The notes under the pieces: model-generated
Seen by the model: only the letters and a program-made list of their open reading frames with translations
What the model was told of the DNA's origin: nothing
Database searches by the model: none
Part shown: piece by piece, positions 1 to 11,803 of the stretch
Layout of the letters: every line of letters starts with the position of its first letter
Numbering within the stretch: the first letter of the stretch is position 1
Translations under genes and position numbers: made by a program
Assembly: GCA_025403435.1 (NCBI GenBank)
Contig: CM046330.1
Location: 23,385,859-23,449,858, forward strand
Direction: 5' to 3'
Length of the DNA stretch: 64,000 nt
DNA from: Artocarpus heterophyllus
Lineage: Eukaryota; Streptophyta; Magnoliopsida; Rosales; Moraceae

Positions 1-60
1 AACTAGCAATGATGTCCATTCAATGTATATTTTCCATTTACTATCTTAATTGGTGGGTAT

Positions 61-1290
61 TTATAGAGGCTTTACAAAAAGAATAACTATCAAAACCATG
101 TCAAAAAAGGGTCTGGTTCTTGAGTTAGCAGTGGAATCTCTTAATGTGCTTGACATTCCACGGGATGGCATGCATGCTTCTTTCGATATCAACGATCTTG
201 TATGTTCTTGATCGAACGATGCTGACCACTTTAAATGGTCCATCCCACTTAGGACCAAATGATCCAAGTCTAGACTGCTAAATGATCATTTTCTTCAAAA
301 CTAGGTCCCTAACTTTGAAGTTCCTTAGTTGGACTCGCTAGTCATGGTATCGAGCCATAACCTGGTTTCGAGCAGCTATTTAGATGTAAACGGTATATTG
401 TTTCTCTTCCACCATGTTAAGTTTGGCCATCATGAGCTTGGCATTCTTCTACTCATCATAGTGTTTCGCTCTCTAACTCGACAAGCAGACCTTACTGGTT
501 TAACCTCAAGACTAAGGAAAAAGGAGAATCTTTTATGGCAGTCCAAGTAGTTGTGCAGTATGCCTAGAACATCTTTGGAAGCTCCTCGATTCAGACACAC
601 TTAACGTCTTCCAACCTCTTCTTTAAGTTTTCCTTAATAGTCTTGTTGACGGCCTCGACCAGCCCATTACTCTAGAGGTATCTTGGTAAAGAGAAGACCT
701 TCTTGATGTCGAGCTGCTCACACATCCTCAAGAGACTTACTGCTTCGAATTGCTTGGCATTGTTAGTAACTGTGGTGTGCAAGATACTATATTGGCAAAT
801 TATGTTCTTCCAGATAAAGTTGGTGCACTTAGCCTCAGTGAAGTCAGTGTATGGTTCAACCTTTACCCATTTTGTGAGATAATCGATGATCCCTATGCAA
901 TACTTAAACTATGACTAGTCCACAGTAAGAGATCTTATGGGAATGATGGCCCATTTAGCGAAGGACCAAGCGTACACTACCAAATTGAGCAATTTGGGTT
1001 GATGTCTGATCATTCAAGCAAACTGCTTGCATTTGAAGCATTTACGGGTATAATCTTTGCAATCTTGATCTATGGTCAGCTAGTAGTACCCTTGGTGAAG
1101 GAACTTAAGGACAAGTAACATCCACCTGTGTGGTTGCGGCATAGTTTGATGTGAATTTCTTGCATAAGATACTTGGCTTTGGATGGTACGAGGCATCTCT
1201 AGTAGGGTGTCGTGTAATCGCATCGATAAAGTCTTCCTTTGATCATCGAATATTAGGCTGAGCTGTTGCAAATGCATCGGGCTTCTTCTT
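61..1290 (-). pseudogene. Tat-type integrase, broken
   Basis: Translating the minus strand from about 900 down gives a recognisable integrase core: IIDYLTKWVKVEPYTDFTEA, then a TNNAKQF stretch at the second catalytic Asp region, and a NGLVEAVNKTIKENLKKR stretch around the catalytic Glu. At about 270-110 the C-terminal part reads KWDGPFKVV...TYKIVD...AIPWNVKHIKRF, typical of the end of plant Ty3 pol. At least three stops (for example before NGLVEA) and several frame changes break it. Upstream parts, near 1280-1020, are only weakly readable. It is the last pol domain; the 3' end of the element follows off the window edge. Confidence 0.8.
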
Positions 1291-1579
1291 GGTCCCTAAG
1301 TAGTTCAAATGTGGTCAAGTATCAAATGATCGGGTCCATCTAGGTTCTAGTTTATTCAACTACTTCACTTACAGATTCTGTTCTTTAGATGCTTGGCTCG
1401 GCTAGTCTCTCAATAGGTACTGATGTCAAGTTGTCATCTTCAAGGTGCAAAGCTAGTCAAGCGAGTATTTTGGCTCTAGCATTTTCAGCTTTAGACATTT
1501 ATGCAATTAAAAAGCTCTTGAATTACCTAAGCAGGGCCTTAATTTTATTCATGCATGTTGTCATGCATTCCTTTTGGGC

Positions 1580-1900
1580 CTAGAATCCACTAATTACATG
1601 ATGGACCATGAGCATGGAATCACTGTGAACACAAATGTGGTCCATTCTAAGCTCCCATGAAATTTTAAAACTGGCTATCAACACCTCATATTTGGCCTCA
1701 TTTTTAGAGGCTTTGAAATCAAACTGAAGTATGTAACTGGTTTTGTAACCATCTGGGCTGACAAGGATGAGTCCAGCACTCGACCCCTTTACACTAGATG
1801 ATTTATCCATGAATAGTTTCCAGCCAAGCTTATGTCTACTTGTATAGTTGCTGGTAGGGTCAGGGTCTTCCATGGTTGCCTTTTCGGCTGAGGGGGTAGC
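1580..1900 (-). pseudogene. Second (archaeal-type) RNase H domain of the Tat element
   Basis: A 97-residue open stretch (1873-1580) reads WKLFMDKSSSVKGSSAGLIL...NEAKYEVLIASFKI...HSDSMLMVHHV. This matches the additional RNase H carried by Tat elements downstream of the normal one. The expected acidic residues are visible: Asp in LFMD, Glu in NEAKYE, Asp in HSDS. This segment is better preserved than its neighbours, and its flanks are broken. Confidence 0.8.
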
Positions 1901-2017
1901 TTGGTTGGCCCCTGTGAACTCGACTATAAAGTCATCTAGAGCTTGTGCTTTAATGGCCTTCCAGGCATAAATTGGACTTTAAATGCCCTGAGCTTAGCTG
2001 GCCACTTGGCCGTCATA

Positions 2018-2330
2018 CTAGAAATCTTTGGGTTTTGAAGGACTTGAAGCAAGGGGTACTTGGTCAGGATGTAGATGCCCCTGAAAGTATGCCCAGAGGT
2101 TTTGAGTAGAGGTAATAAGGGCCAAGGCTAGTTTTTCCAATGATGGGTATCTCTCCTTGGCTCCTTGGAAGGTTTTACTAGTGTAGTAGACATGCTTATG
2201 AATCTTTTCTTCTTCCTGAACTAGGACCAAACTGACTGCCTTCTCAGATACTGCCAAATAGGCATAAAGTATTCCCCTGGTAGGGGTTTGTATAGGACCA
2301 AACTAACGCTTCCTCACACTCTTTGCTCCA
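2018..2330 (-). pseudogene. RNase H (first, retroviral type) of the Tat element
   Basis: The stretch 2257-2018 reads MAVSEKAVSLVLVQEE, then VYYTSKTFQGAKERYPSLEK and LALALITSTQNLWAYFQGH. This is the plant Ty3 RNase H core that follows the connection domain. The usual second half (the HIP/DQPL region) has decayed into 'HPDQVPLA' followed by a stop. It lies directly downstream of the RT remnant. Confidence 0.75.
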
Positions 2331-2359
2331 CTTAAACCTCTTTTTGATTGCCTAAAAAA

Positions 2360-3260
2360 AGGTTAGCACTTGTCAGTAGACTGGGAGATGAACCTTGACA
2401 GAGTAGTGATCATTCCAGTGAGCTTTTGGACTTCCTTGATGGTGCTAGACAAATGCATGTCTACAACTGCTTGGGCCTTGGCTGGGTTGACTTCGATGCT
2501 TTGATGGTTGACCATGAACCCAAGGAACTTCTCAGATTCCACTCTAAACACATATTTGGTTAGATTGAGCCTCATCTTGTGCTTAAAGAAGATGTTTAAA
2601 CTATCTTGGACATCGGCAACGTGATCGGTCGCTTGGACTGACTTCATGAGCATGTCATCCACATATACTTCCATGGTTCTCCCGATCTGTCGAGAAAACA
2701 TTTTGTTCACCAGGCATCGATGCATGGCCCTCGACATTCTTTAGCCTGAAAAGCAATAACAACATAGCAAAATAGCCCTTGATCGGTCATGAAGACAGTT
2801 TTAATTTAGTCCTTTTTGGCCATTCTGGTTTTGTTATACTTAAGTATGCATCCATGAAGCTCAGTTGCTCATGGCTAGCGGTTGCCTCCATTAACTCATC
2901 AATTTGAGGTAAGGGAAGCAGTCCTTAGAGCATGACTTATTTAAGTTTATAAAGTCAATATAGACTCGCCACTTTTGTTGTCCTTCTTGACTAGAACCAT
3001 GTTCGCCAGCTACTGAGGGTAGGTGACTTCTCAGATTAACCCAGCCTCGAGCAGCTTCTGGACCTCCTTATTTATGGTAGCATACCATTCTGGGTTAAAG
3101 CCTCTCCTTTTCTGAATGGCAGGTTTGTGCTTAGGATTTACTTTTAGATGATGGTTAACAATGCTCGGGTTAATCCCAGGCATGTCTTCATGAGTCTAGG
3201 CAAACACATCTTGATATTTTGTTAGCAATTTCTCCAGGTCTGCTATGATCTTAGGCTTTA
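2360..3260 (-). pseudogene. Reverse transcriptase of the Tat element
   Basis: The 3' half (2737-2363) is open and contains YVDDMLMKS with the catalytic Asp pair, followed by LRLNLTK-like, KFLGFMVN and ALxxL-type thumb/connection sequence. Upstream, about 3130-2780 reads EVQKLLEAGLI, then MVLVKKD, VYIDFINLNK, FPLPQIDELM and LSFMDAYL in shifting frames, which are the fingers and palm motifs of Ty3 RTs. The motif order and the wording of the YVDD box fit Tat/Athila elements. It is inactive by frameshift. Confidence 0.82.
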
Positions 3261-3429
3261 GTTGAGACCTAAGCTTGGCCACTCGGTCAGGATGCTCGAG
3301 GTCTAGGTGAAATAGGACAAGGTCTTCCACAAATGATGCTCACACTTATTCCTTGGGGAGCCACGGGTCCAGGTCGAGCAACATCTTCTCTCCTTCCTCG
3401 ATAGGGAACTCCATCTCATCCATTTTGTA

Positions 3430-3970
3430 AATGGCCAAGACATTCACTTGTCGAGCTGTTGCTTCCTTCATTTCCATAACATAGTAGTCCCTCGAGTCCT
3501 TTTGTTTCAACCTTATCACTCAACTTTGTTCTCGATGAGAAACTTCATGGCTAGGTGGTAGGTAAAGACCACAGCTTTCAAGGCATTAAGGGTTAGTCTC
3601 CTGATCATAGTATTGTGCTTTGATGGTTTATCTACCATCAAAAATTTGACTAGTCAAGTGATCCAAGCACGATCTTTGCCAAAGGTGACTAGCAAATAGA
3701 TCTTACCTAATACTCAAACACATTTTCTCGAGAAACCATACAAGGAGGTCCGTACTAAGACAACCATTACATTGTTTGCCTTCAGCTTGTCAAAGGCCTA
3801 TTTGAATAGGATATCTGTTGAGTTGCCGTTGCCAATCAATACTCATCAGAATATGTTATTTGCAATCTGAATTTCACACACTAGGGTGTCGTTGTGTCGG
3901 TAGATTAGCCTGTCCACCTCCTCCTTGGTGAAAGTAATCGCAACATCTTCCTGCAGGTGTATCTTGTTGT
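3430..3970 (-). pseudogene. Retropepsin-type protease region of the Tat element
   Basis: Between gag and RT, the minus strand at about 3610-3480 reads TLNALKAVVFTYHLAMKF followed by ...LLCYGNEG. This matches the C-terminal part of the protease/spacer of Tat elements (GRPTLN...TYHL...KFPT). I could not read a clean D-S/T-G catalytic triad, so the N-terminal half is assigned by position only. Confidence 0.55.
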
Positions 3971-4429
3971 TACGCTCAAACATATTTATCAGGTCTCCTC
4001 TTATGACCAAGTTAGCTTCCCAGGTGTAGGCCTATTGACCACTAATGATATCTCCAGTAACTGGCTGACAGAAGATCATATGCACGATATGCGGCTATTT
4101 GGGGCGTTTGTACCGTCAATGTTCATACCTCAGCTGGCCTTCCCAGGTAGGCTGGTTGTTTCTCCTAATTGTGTTTCCAGGAGTGAGGACGTGTTCAATG
4201 AACTCCCTAAGTTATCCATCTCAGACGAGCTTCTCGATTTGATCCTTCAACTAAATGTAGTCCTGCGTATTGTGCTCGATGTCTTTATGGAAGTTGTAGC
4301 ACTTGTTCTGATCCCTTTTTGCTCAATTTCCTTTTAGAGGGGGTGGGTCCACCAACAGATAACAGTTACTCACTTGGTTTAACACCTTGTTTATAGTGGC
4401 GACTAGAAGTGTGTAGCTTTAAAACTTCC

Positions 4430-5705
4430 TGGTGGGAACCTTTGTCTTGTCGATCTTTGGCTTCTTGTTCTAGTCGGTTCCTCCTTGATTGGGTAGGTCT
4501 ATGTTATTCTTTCCATTTTTGCTCCCTTCTCCTTCCCAACGACTCTTCATATAGTCCAAAATGTCCTCATGTTTTTAAGCGTAAATGAGCATCTAGGAGA
4601 TGTTCTTCGATTGTTCTAGAACTAGTGACCAGAGCAAGCCTTTATCTCGCAACCCTTCATGAAAGGCATGTTTAAAAGTCTCGTCCTCGATATGCCTTAC
4701 CTTTAAAGCTGCTCGAGTGAAGCTGTTGATATAATCCCTCACTTCTCTGTCCCCTTGCTTCATAGCGTAGAGGTAGGTAACCTCCTTCCTTCTTAATCTT
4801 TATGGGTAGAATGCTATTGAAAACGCTTTGGAGAGTTGCTGAAAGGAGCTCGTGTGCCTAACTCGATGCACTTGAACCATTGTTGAGTAGAGCCGGTCAA
4901 TGTCAATGAAAATGCCTTGCACATCACTGCGTCAATGGGATTGTGCAACATTATATGGCCCTTGTAGAGTCTAGGTGCTCATCAAAGTCTGTTGTTCCAT
5001 CATATGCTTTTCTCTGTGGCACCTTAAACTTGTTTGGCATAAGAGCCTTCATGATCGCCTTGGTAAAGGGCAGGTTTAGCATGCCACCCTCGTTAATCTT
5101 ATACTAGCTGTTCTTGATCTGGTCGATCTACTGCTGCAGGTCATGTAGCTATTAGCTATTAGTATCTTTGGGTAGTTCTGCCTAATATGGTGCTCCACGT
5201 TCTACCCGGTCATTGTCTTAAGCTTTTGGTTGGCCTCTAGCAAGGCAAGCGTTCTGGTTCTGGAGCCTATCCCATGAACCTTATAGGGAGCAATTGGGCC
5301 ATCTCGGGCCCTAAGCCGACCATTATCGATTATGTAGTTGCTTCGGAAGGAATTCTTCAAAGCTTGAGTTCTAACATGCTTGGAGTCCTCTTCAGTATGG
5401 GACCCATCCCTTGGCCCTACACAACCCATTGCCCAATCTTCCTAATCTGGCAGAAGGAGTGCCAGGGGCAAGTGTTGTTGCGCTTGCTACTCTGCCATTT
5501 GCTCTGTAAGGATACGTACTGCTATAGTTAGTTCTTGGATTGGGTCCTCAACGGCTGAAGCTATTCTACCCACATTGGCCTTACCACCTAACTAAGACTG
5601 GGCCATGCATGGTCTGCCACGAGGTCTACCTTAGTTTTGGTTTTGGCTGTTCCACGATCTCTCTTGTTAGGGAATGTCGTCTTGAGTTTGTCCTCTTATC
5701 GCCAT
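4430..5705 (-). pseudogene. Tat-type gag, broken
   Basis: A start codon at 5705-5703 opens MAIRGQTQDDIP, then a stop. Further down (about 5090-4730) the reading FTKAIMKALMPNKFKVP, AYDGTTDFDEHLD and, in other frames, MCKAFSLTLTGSTQQWF and REVRDYINSFTRAA matches the retrotransposon gag domain of Tat elements. Multiple frameshifts break it. It starts about 50 bp after the LTR, with a 'CTAGAAGGAGGGCCC' tract between them. Confidence 0.72.
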
Positions 5706-5754
5706 TTTAATGGAAATGCTTTTAATGCATAGGGCCCTCCTTCTAGAGTAAAAA

Positions 5755-6410
5755 TGTTGATGCTTTGCTGTCGATCAAACCATGTGTGGCTATGCACTAT
5801 GGTCGGACCATCTGCCCTGCTTGTCTTGGCTTTCTGGAGGGACCTGTAAAAAGAAGGAACACCTCGGAGGTTAAGGCTACACTGGTGTGGTGCCAGCTAA
5901 AGGCTATCTGATGCTCAAGTCAGGTACTTGTTCAATCGAAAGGAATACTAAGGTTAGGTATAAAAAAGTCTACTTATCTTAAGGATGGAATTAATGCTCC
6001 TATTTATAATTCCTTACATGGACTGGGAGTAAGGCGAGTCCACCTTGTGACCCAGGTGCACAGTTCTACGGTGTTAGGGTGATATGTGACATGTGTCACA
6101 ATCCCAGAAGATGGACAATCCTTCATCTAAGAGCTATAATGAGGCCATATGGTGGCATTGGAATTGGGTTATTATGTTGCTTTAGGCCATATCCATCTGA
6201 CCTGAGCACATATTCCTTCTGAGGAGGCGACATATTGAGCGGCGGTCAAAGGAGTCCTCGAGGACCACCTTGGGAAAGTGTGATGATCGTCGGAGAGTTG
6301 TGTGAACTCCAAGAATGACTTCTATGCAAATAGGGTGGTCGGATAGTCGAGGTAAGCTCCTCGGAAAGGGTGTCCTTGTAAATGTTGGCTTTTAGAAGAA
6401 TGAAGACCTT
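5755..6410 (-). repeat. 5' LTR of the Tat element, truncated by copia-1
   Basis: On the plus strand the LTR edge is TGTTGATGC at 5755 (CA end on the minus strand), followed leftward by a purine-rich tract ahead of gag. A TATA box on the minus strand lies inside it. About 650 bp remain before the copia-1 target site. Its far end is not recognisable, either because copia-1 inserted within U3 or because it has decayed. No second copy is in the window to define the length. Confidence 0.6.
6001..6010 (-). promoter_or_regulatory. TATA box of the Tat LTR
   Basis: On the minus strand the sequence reads ATTATAAATA followed by GG, a good TATA box. It is about 250 bp upstream of the LTR edge and faces gag. 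Confidence 0.5.
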
Positions 6411-6415
6411 GTAAA
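6411..6415. repeat. Target-site duplication of copia-1, left copy (GTAAA)
   Basis: GTAAA directly precedes the LTR start and is repeated exactly at 37980-37984 after the 3' LTR. This proves that the LTR pair belongs to one insertion despite the 31.5 kb between them. Confidence 0.93.
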
Positions 6416-7829
6416 TGTTGGGTTTGGTGTCCTAAAAGCTGCAACATTGTACATATTGTTAATAAATAAATAAAGTGACAATTATAATTATTTTGGTTGC
6501 TTATATGTATTATGAATACATTTATAAACATCAAGAAAATTCTATGATTATTTGTGTGACTATAAATTTAGCATATAAGTGTTATATGCTTAGGAATTAT
6601 AGTTCGTAATAATTAATTAAAGTTGGGATCTTTAATTAAATATTACAAGTATGATCCAATCTCATTTAGAATGAAATAGTCATTATCTGGGCTATTAATG
6701 TAGAGACATTGGATTGGATGTACTTTATATAATGAGATTACATAGGACTAGACCAAATAAATTATGAATTTCTAATAATCATCCGTTACAAATAGAGTAT
6801 TCAAATTTATCACTATGATGATCATATATTTGACAATCTTAATCCTAAGTATTTATTAGACTCCCATTTATGACATTATATTTTTTGACTTGCATGGTAA
6901 GATTTATCTAAGCACATATCATAACTTAGCATCTTAGAAACATAATGTAATAAATGGCTGCGAATAATATTATATAGATATAAAATCCATTCCGTCCATA
7001 TGGAAGTTAGAAAAATAGTTCTCTTGAGTGATAATTCGAGGTTTGAAAAATAGAGCGCTCGTTCATAATAAGATTATGAATTAATTGTTCATTAGAGAAT
7101 TATTGGAACTCAAGAATAAATATATAATAAGAGAGGTGAACGAATATTGAACCTAGCTCTTATTATAAACTATTTATGGAGGACTGACTTATATGTAATG
7201 ATTATAACAATGGCCTACTCACTAATTTTCTTTGAGTAATTTCACTATAATCTCAAGAGTTCAGTTTTAAGTTTTTAGTAGAGTAACACTGAAACTAATA
7301 AATTTGGCATATTAATTAAAGAGTTTAATTAATTATCAAATTTATTGGAGCTTAGGTAATAGGTCCATAGGTCCACAATACCACCTCTGTAACACTATAT
7401 TGGATTTATGCATAGAATGAATTATACATATTTAGTTTGGAATTATTGAATTCTGAATTAATTATTTCACACTTGAATTATTAATGTGACATAGAAAAAT
7501 ATTCTCTATGACACATAATGTAATGTGATAAATGTTGTCACATTTAACTGAGCATTAGTTAATTAATTAATTGATTGATTTTAAAATCTATTCATAAATA
7601 AATGTGATTTAATTTTGAATTTAGATTTAGATATATATATATATGGTTTTGAACCAAATCTTATATTCATATATATATATATATAATATTTTATAATATA
7701 TTAATATATATATGTATATATTTAAGTAAACGAGTTTACATTTACAATTTTTTTTAACGCTTAAACATATATATATATATATATTTAAAAAAAAGGGAAG
7801 AAGTAAAGTAAACGTAAACTTTTCAATTG

Positions 7830-7860
<31 letters not shown>

Positions 7861-8413
7861 AAAAGTTAAAAGAATCCCAAACGTGATTCGGTTAATAAAA
7901 AAAAAAAGAAGGAAAAAGGTAGTATCATGTAAATTATATCATTTCACTATATGTATGATATGGTGGTTATTTTAAATTTGAAATTAATTAAAAAATGACT
8001 AATAGCTTAGATATAAAAAGGAAGAGACAACATTTATCTCAAGAGATTTTTCATTCACGTAATTTTTGCAAAATACTCAGAGAGAAAAACTAAGAGTTCT
8101 TCTCTGAAAAAAAAAGGTCTGCTATCTCATGTGTTGAGTATATAGCAGATTCAGAAAAGTGTGAGAAAAATTCATTCTTGTAGTTTGACACCCACTTGTC
8201 TTTCCATTGGTGTCGAGGCCTGGCTTGGAAGATCGTGGTATCAAAGAAGAAGCTAGGATACCCTGATAGTCTTTAAAAGGTTGGTAAAAATTACCAAAGC
8301 TTTTTATTATTAATTAAAATTATATAGCTATTCTTCATGAATAAAGCTTTAAAAATTTTTTTGTTTCTCAACGATCTATTCCTTCCGCTGCATTTTTGGA
8401 TTTTATTCCAACA
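6416..8413 (+). repeat. 5' LTR of copia-1
   Basis: Spans 1998 bp and aligns by eye along its whole length with 35929-37979. Differences include single-base changes, microsatellite length changes in the TA/CA tracts, and the absence of a ~28-bp segment present in the 3' LTR at about 36106-36138. The amount of difference indicates an old insertion. Confidence 0.93.
8011..8020 (+). promoter_or_regulatory. TATA box in copia-1 5' LTR
   Basis: ATATAAAAAG is followed about 30-40 bp later by the start of the conserved R-like region. The same box is at the matching place in the 3' LTR (about 37577-37586). Confidence 0.55.
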
Positions 8414-8415
8414 AA

Positions 8416-8427
8416 TGGCATCAGAGC
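8416..8427 (+). other. Primer-binding site of copia-1
   Basis: TGGCATCAGAGC differs at one base from the standard initiator-Met PBS TGGTATCAGAGC. It lies 2 bp from the LTR end. Confidence 0.85.
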
Positions 8428-8792
8428 GGGTTATAGCATATATAATTTTAATTAAACATGATTTTATTTTGATAATATCATGTGTTTGATGCATGTTTGA
8501 GGGCACTTTACATTTTTGTAATTTTTGTTCATGTGATGAATGATTATTTATGAATGAATTTTGGGTCGTTAATTATAAGGTCCTTTTGGATTACTAATTT
8601 TAATTTCAGTTTCATTAGATCAATCTGTGTAAGCTAATAAAGCGGTATAGGCTCTTTGTAATATATGTATTTTTTTTCCTTCACCTACCGCTACACATTT
8701 CCACATGAGAGCTACCTACCATTAATGAGCATTTAATGCACTTTGTGCATACAAAAGTCCAAGATCTGCATTTTTTTAAAAAAAAGGAGGGG

Positions 8793-8797
8793 GGGAG
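8793..8797. repeat. Target duplication of E1, left copy (GGGAG)
   Basis: GGGAG precedes the LTR and GGGTG follows the other end at 30400-30404. Four of five bases match, consistent with one later mutation. Confidence 0.7.
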
Positions 8798-9046
8798 TGT
8801 AACACCCACCTATTTTTATGTAACAGATCACGTTAAGTTAGTAACGATGTTAAGGAAATATTATTAATAATTTATGTTATATGTTACGATATATGATTTT
8901 AATGTTACTAACTTTTTATTTCAAGTTTTATGACAAGTGATGACCGCATAGAATCGTTGTGCTCAAGTATTCATGTGAATTTTAATGTATGTTTAATTAT
9001 GATGCAATGATGATTTGAATGCATTAATGAATGGTATTTTAAAGAC

Positions 9047-9180
9047 AGTTCGGCAGGCCGAACTTTCAAGTTTGGTAGGTCAAAAAGTCTTCCAAAGATC
9101 AACAGGCCGATGGAAACCATCGGCAGGCCGAACATGGTGGAACCGGCAGGCCGAAGTGGTGAATCGGCAAGCCGAAGACA
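9047..9180 (+). repeat. GGCAGGCCGAA motif block, 5' part of E1 LTR
   Basis: About six units of TTCGGCAGGCCGAA or decayed forms (for example CATCGGCAGGCCGAACA, ACCGGCAGGCCGAAG, ATCGGCAAGCCGAAG) at roughly 20-25 bp spacing. The consensus is TTCGGC-AG-GCCGAA, an inverted repeat with a 2-bp centre. It is a GC-rich patch in AT-rich surroundings. Confidence 0.85.
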
Positions 9181-10541
9181 GCTGACAAGTAGTCAGCAAA
9201 AATCTCTCCAAATTTATGGCTGAGATAATTATATTAATTGGGTGATTAATTGGCATATTTATGGATTAATTTCCTCATCTAAGGAAATAAAAGGTTTGAC
9301 TTCGCATTGATTGGTATTGTTTTAAATGGTTTCCTGTTTTTAAAAGGAAAAAATATGGTAAGTGAGACTAATAGTTTTGACTTTCCCTTTTTACTCTCCT
9401 TCCTCCATGCCAATTAGCCACCATTTGAGTTAGAAAATTTCTGACTTAATGAAGAGTTTTGACTCTCCTTTGTACGTTATGCGATTAATTTTACGTTAAA
9501 AATTTTTAACGTTCTTTTTCCCCATTTTTCTCTTATCCTCTCACGTCTCCTCTCATTCATTTCTAAGACGTTTTCTCCTTCATCTCTTCCTCTTCTCTTC
9601 TCCACGAATTCTACTCCTCTCTCTCCCTCTCTCGATAATTCTCTGCAAGAAATTGAAAGAAAATCTGATAATTTCGTTGGTTGAATTCAAGAATTTGAGA
9701 AGAAAATCTTTTAAGGTAAGAACTCAATTTTTTCCTGTAATTCTGAAAAGAATTTCTCCTCCTCAATTCATCTGTAATATCTTTCTCTAGGTATTGTATT
9801 TTGTTCTAAATTTTTTAATATGTTATTCATGTATGTGTTATGTTATGTTCCTCCAAGCCTCAAGTAATTTCGATGTTTCTATGATAAGTTATGAATTTTC
9901 TATCCTCGACCCTTCACAGTAAAATATTGTTGTTTGGCTATGATGCATGAAAAATGTAATTTTTATTCAAGGGGTAAATGTGTTTTTTTTTTCATGAAAT
10001 TTGGTAAGAATGTTCATGTATGTGTTATGATATAGACTACAAAGTTTGGTAATGTTTTGATGAGTGTATTTTATGTTATGAAATTTCTATGAGGTTAGGT
10101 CAAGAAAACTGTTTTAGCAATGTTATTTTTTTTGGATTTTCGTTTTATGAAATGTTTTATATATTTAAATGATTTTATTGATGATGAAATAATTTTATGA
10201 TATTGAAATGCATGATAATAAGATGTTTGTATGAATTTTAAAAATAAAATAAATGTATTTTAAATTGTTAGAAAAATGTATGGTTTGTTTTTACATGCTT
10301 AATGTAATTTTTATGATTTAAGAAAAATCATGATAACATGTTTATGTGATGATAATTTTGTGTTTTGACAATTATGGTTATGAATTGTGTTTGTAATAAG
10401 ATGACTTTATATGTGATGGTATATGAATGGATGTTTTAAGATAAGTATTAATTTTATTGTATTTTTAAATGGATAAATGGCATGAACACACAAAGGAACG
10501 AGCACATCGAGACTGCGGCGTCGTCACCAAATCATATTAAG

Positions 10542-11003
10542 GTAAGTACATTCTCACCTGCAACATGATGTGATTTAAAAGGTTTGATGTTATGTTCATG
10601 ATGATATTTATAATGATTTTATGATGATTTCCTTAAAGGATTTCTTATGAAAGATTTTCATGATTTAAAGTTATGCATGTTTGATTATGGCAAATTTCTA
10701 AGCATGAAAGTTATGTATATATGTATCACTTAATAAGTGTTGCACACCAATGTTATGATATGATATTTTATGATGTCATGTTTGGTTTAGGATTAGCTAC
10801 CCTTCTCCTCTCATGACGGCGCGCCTACAATGATGTTTATGGTGCAACACTTGGGCCCTTAAGATAAAATGGAATAAGTTTTAATATAGTCAATGTAATG
10901 ACAGATATGATGATGATGATGATGTATATGAAATGTTTTTAAATTGTGAGAATTATATGTACTTACTAAGCATTAGCTTATTCAAGTTTATGTCATGTTG
11001 CAG
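10542..11003 (+). other. Intron-like segment in E1 LTR
   Basis: A strong donor (TTAAG followed by GTAAGTACATT) starts the segment, and an acceptor (TCATGTTGCAG) ends it. A short GC-rich island with GAGCACATCGAGAC lies just upstream of the donor. The same donor, acceptor and island are preserved in the E2 LTRs (minus strand, about 18438 to 17918), although the sequence between has drifted. Splicing is an inference. Confidence 0.4.
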
Positions 11004-11276
11004 ATAAGGGTAAGAAAATCATGGATTAGGCAGAGGATATGGGAAGGCGTGTGAGCATAAAGTACGATGAATTGTAACCGGAAGAACGCCAAGAAGAAAG
11101 TTTATATGTTTTTTTTAATCAAATTTTATAATTTGGACATATTTTATGATAAGTTTTAAAGAATACAAGAACTATGTTTTTATATTTTATTTCATCATTT
11201 TAAAAATTTTGATCTTCCGCATTTTTATGAAAAGTTGGGTTTTGTCTTAAAATTAAGTTTCCTGAAAAACTTTTGG

Positions 11277-11478
11277 CTCGGTCGGCCTGCAGAACATCAT
11301 TGGTCGGCCTGCCGATGTTTGAAGGTTCGGCCTGTTGATCACGTTTTTGGCCTGTCGAACGTTGATAGGTTTTTAAGCCTAAATTTGCAAAGCCTCTACC
11401 GGCCTACCGGTTGAGGAATTCCGGCCTGCCAATCATGTCCGGCCTGCCGAAGTCCCAGGTTCGGCCTGCTGAACTGTG
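11277..11478 (+). repeat. GGCCTGCCGAA motif block, 3' part of E1 LTR (inverted)
   Basis: About eight units such as GTCGGCCTGCCGATG, GTCCGGCCTGCCGAAG and GGTTCGGCCTGCTGAAC. This is the same motif as in the first block but facing the other way, so the two blocks could pair over about 2.1 kb. Confidence 0.85.
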
Positions 11479-11792
11479 GGAGCAAGTAAGTTATAAACGA
11501 TGTGATGTTTTTATAAGTTGTGATATTACAATTTTGGTATATCTATTTTATTAAAATAAGTTTATGATTAATTTAAAGTATAATTGAATTAATTATGATA
11601 TTAAATAAGTTAAGCAATGTTATGTTGTAAAAAAAAAATATGAATGGATCCTGGTTATGTATGTTTAATTATATATACAATTTAAAGTATCGTATAAGTT
11701 TTGTAATTATGTTTATGTTTAAAGTTCAAATAAGTATGAATGTATGAATGTTACGACATCTGTGATGTCCATAAGGGGGGCGTTACAGGCTT

Positions 11793-11803
11793 TGGTATCA
11801 GCG
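11793..11803 (+). other. Primer-binding site of E1
   Basis: TGGTATCAGCG lies 5 bp after the LTR end. It resembles the initiator-Met PBS TGGTATCAGAGC, which is intact at the same place in E2 (24879-24890). Confidence 0.8.

Larger units (their letters stand above)
1..6410 (-). mobile_element. Degenerate Tat-clade Ty3/Gypsy retrotransposon (partial)
   Basis: Read on the minus strand the order is LTR, gag, protease, reverse transcriptase, RNase H, a second RNase H, integrase, which is the order of Ty3/Gypsy elements. The second RNase H between the first one and integrase is the known hallmark of the Tat lineage. All domains are broken by stops and frameshifts, so only short reading frames survive. 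The 3' LTR would lie left of base 1 and is not in the window. The right end is cut at 6410 by copia-1. Confidence 0.85.
8414..8797 (+). other. Left part of copia-1 leader, with PBS
   Basis: Immediately after the LTR, two bases are followed by TGGCATCAGAGCGGG, complementary (with one mismatch) to the 3' end of plant initiator Met-tRNA. The leader then runs on AT-rich sequence with short TTAATGCAC/TGTGCA repeats and ends in a purine/G run where E1 inserted. It has no open frame and continues at 30405. Confidence 0.8.
8798..11787 (+). repeat. 5' LTR of E1 (about 2990 bp)
   Basis: Begins TGTAACACCC and ends GGGGCGTTACA, next to the PBS. It contains, in order, a block of TTCGGCAGGCCGAA-like units (9047-9180), a CT-rich stretch (9380-9650), a splice-donor-like AAGGTAAG (9713-9720), a long AT-rich stretch, a GC-rich island (10498-10530), a GGCGCGCC site (10818-10825), a (GAT)n tract (10908-10922), and a second motif block in the opposite orientation (11277-11478). 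All of this is shared with the other three Tekay-type LTRs here. Confidence 0.92.

Noticed and set aside
3957..4337. 126-codon plus-strand open frame
   Set aside because: It lies antisense within the decayed Tat gag/protease region and has no recognisable domain.
9047..11478. Motif blocks read as a CRISPR array
   Set aside because: Units are 14 bp, variable and palindromic, spacers are short and conserved between LTR copies, and the context is a plant retrotransposon.
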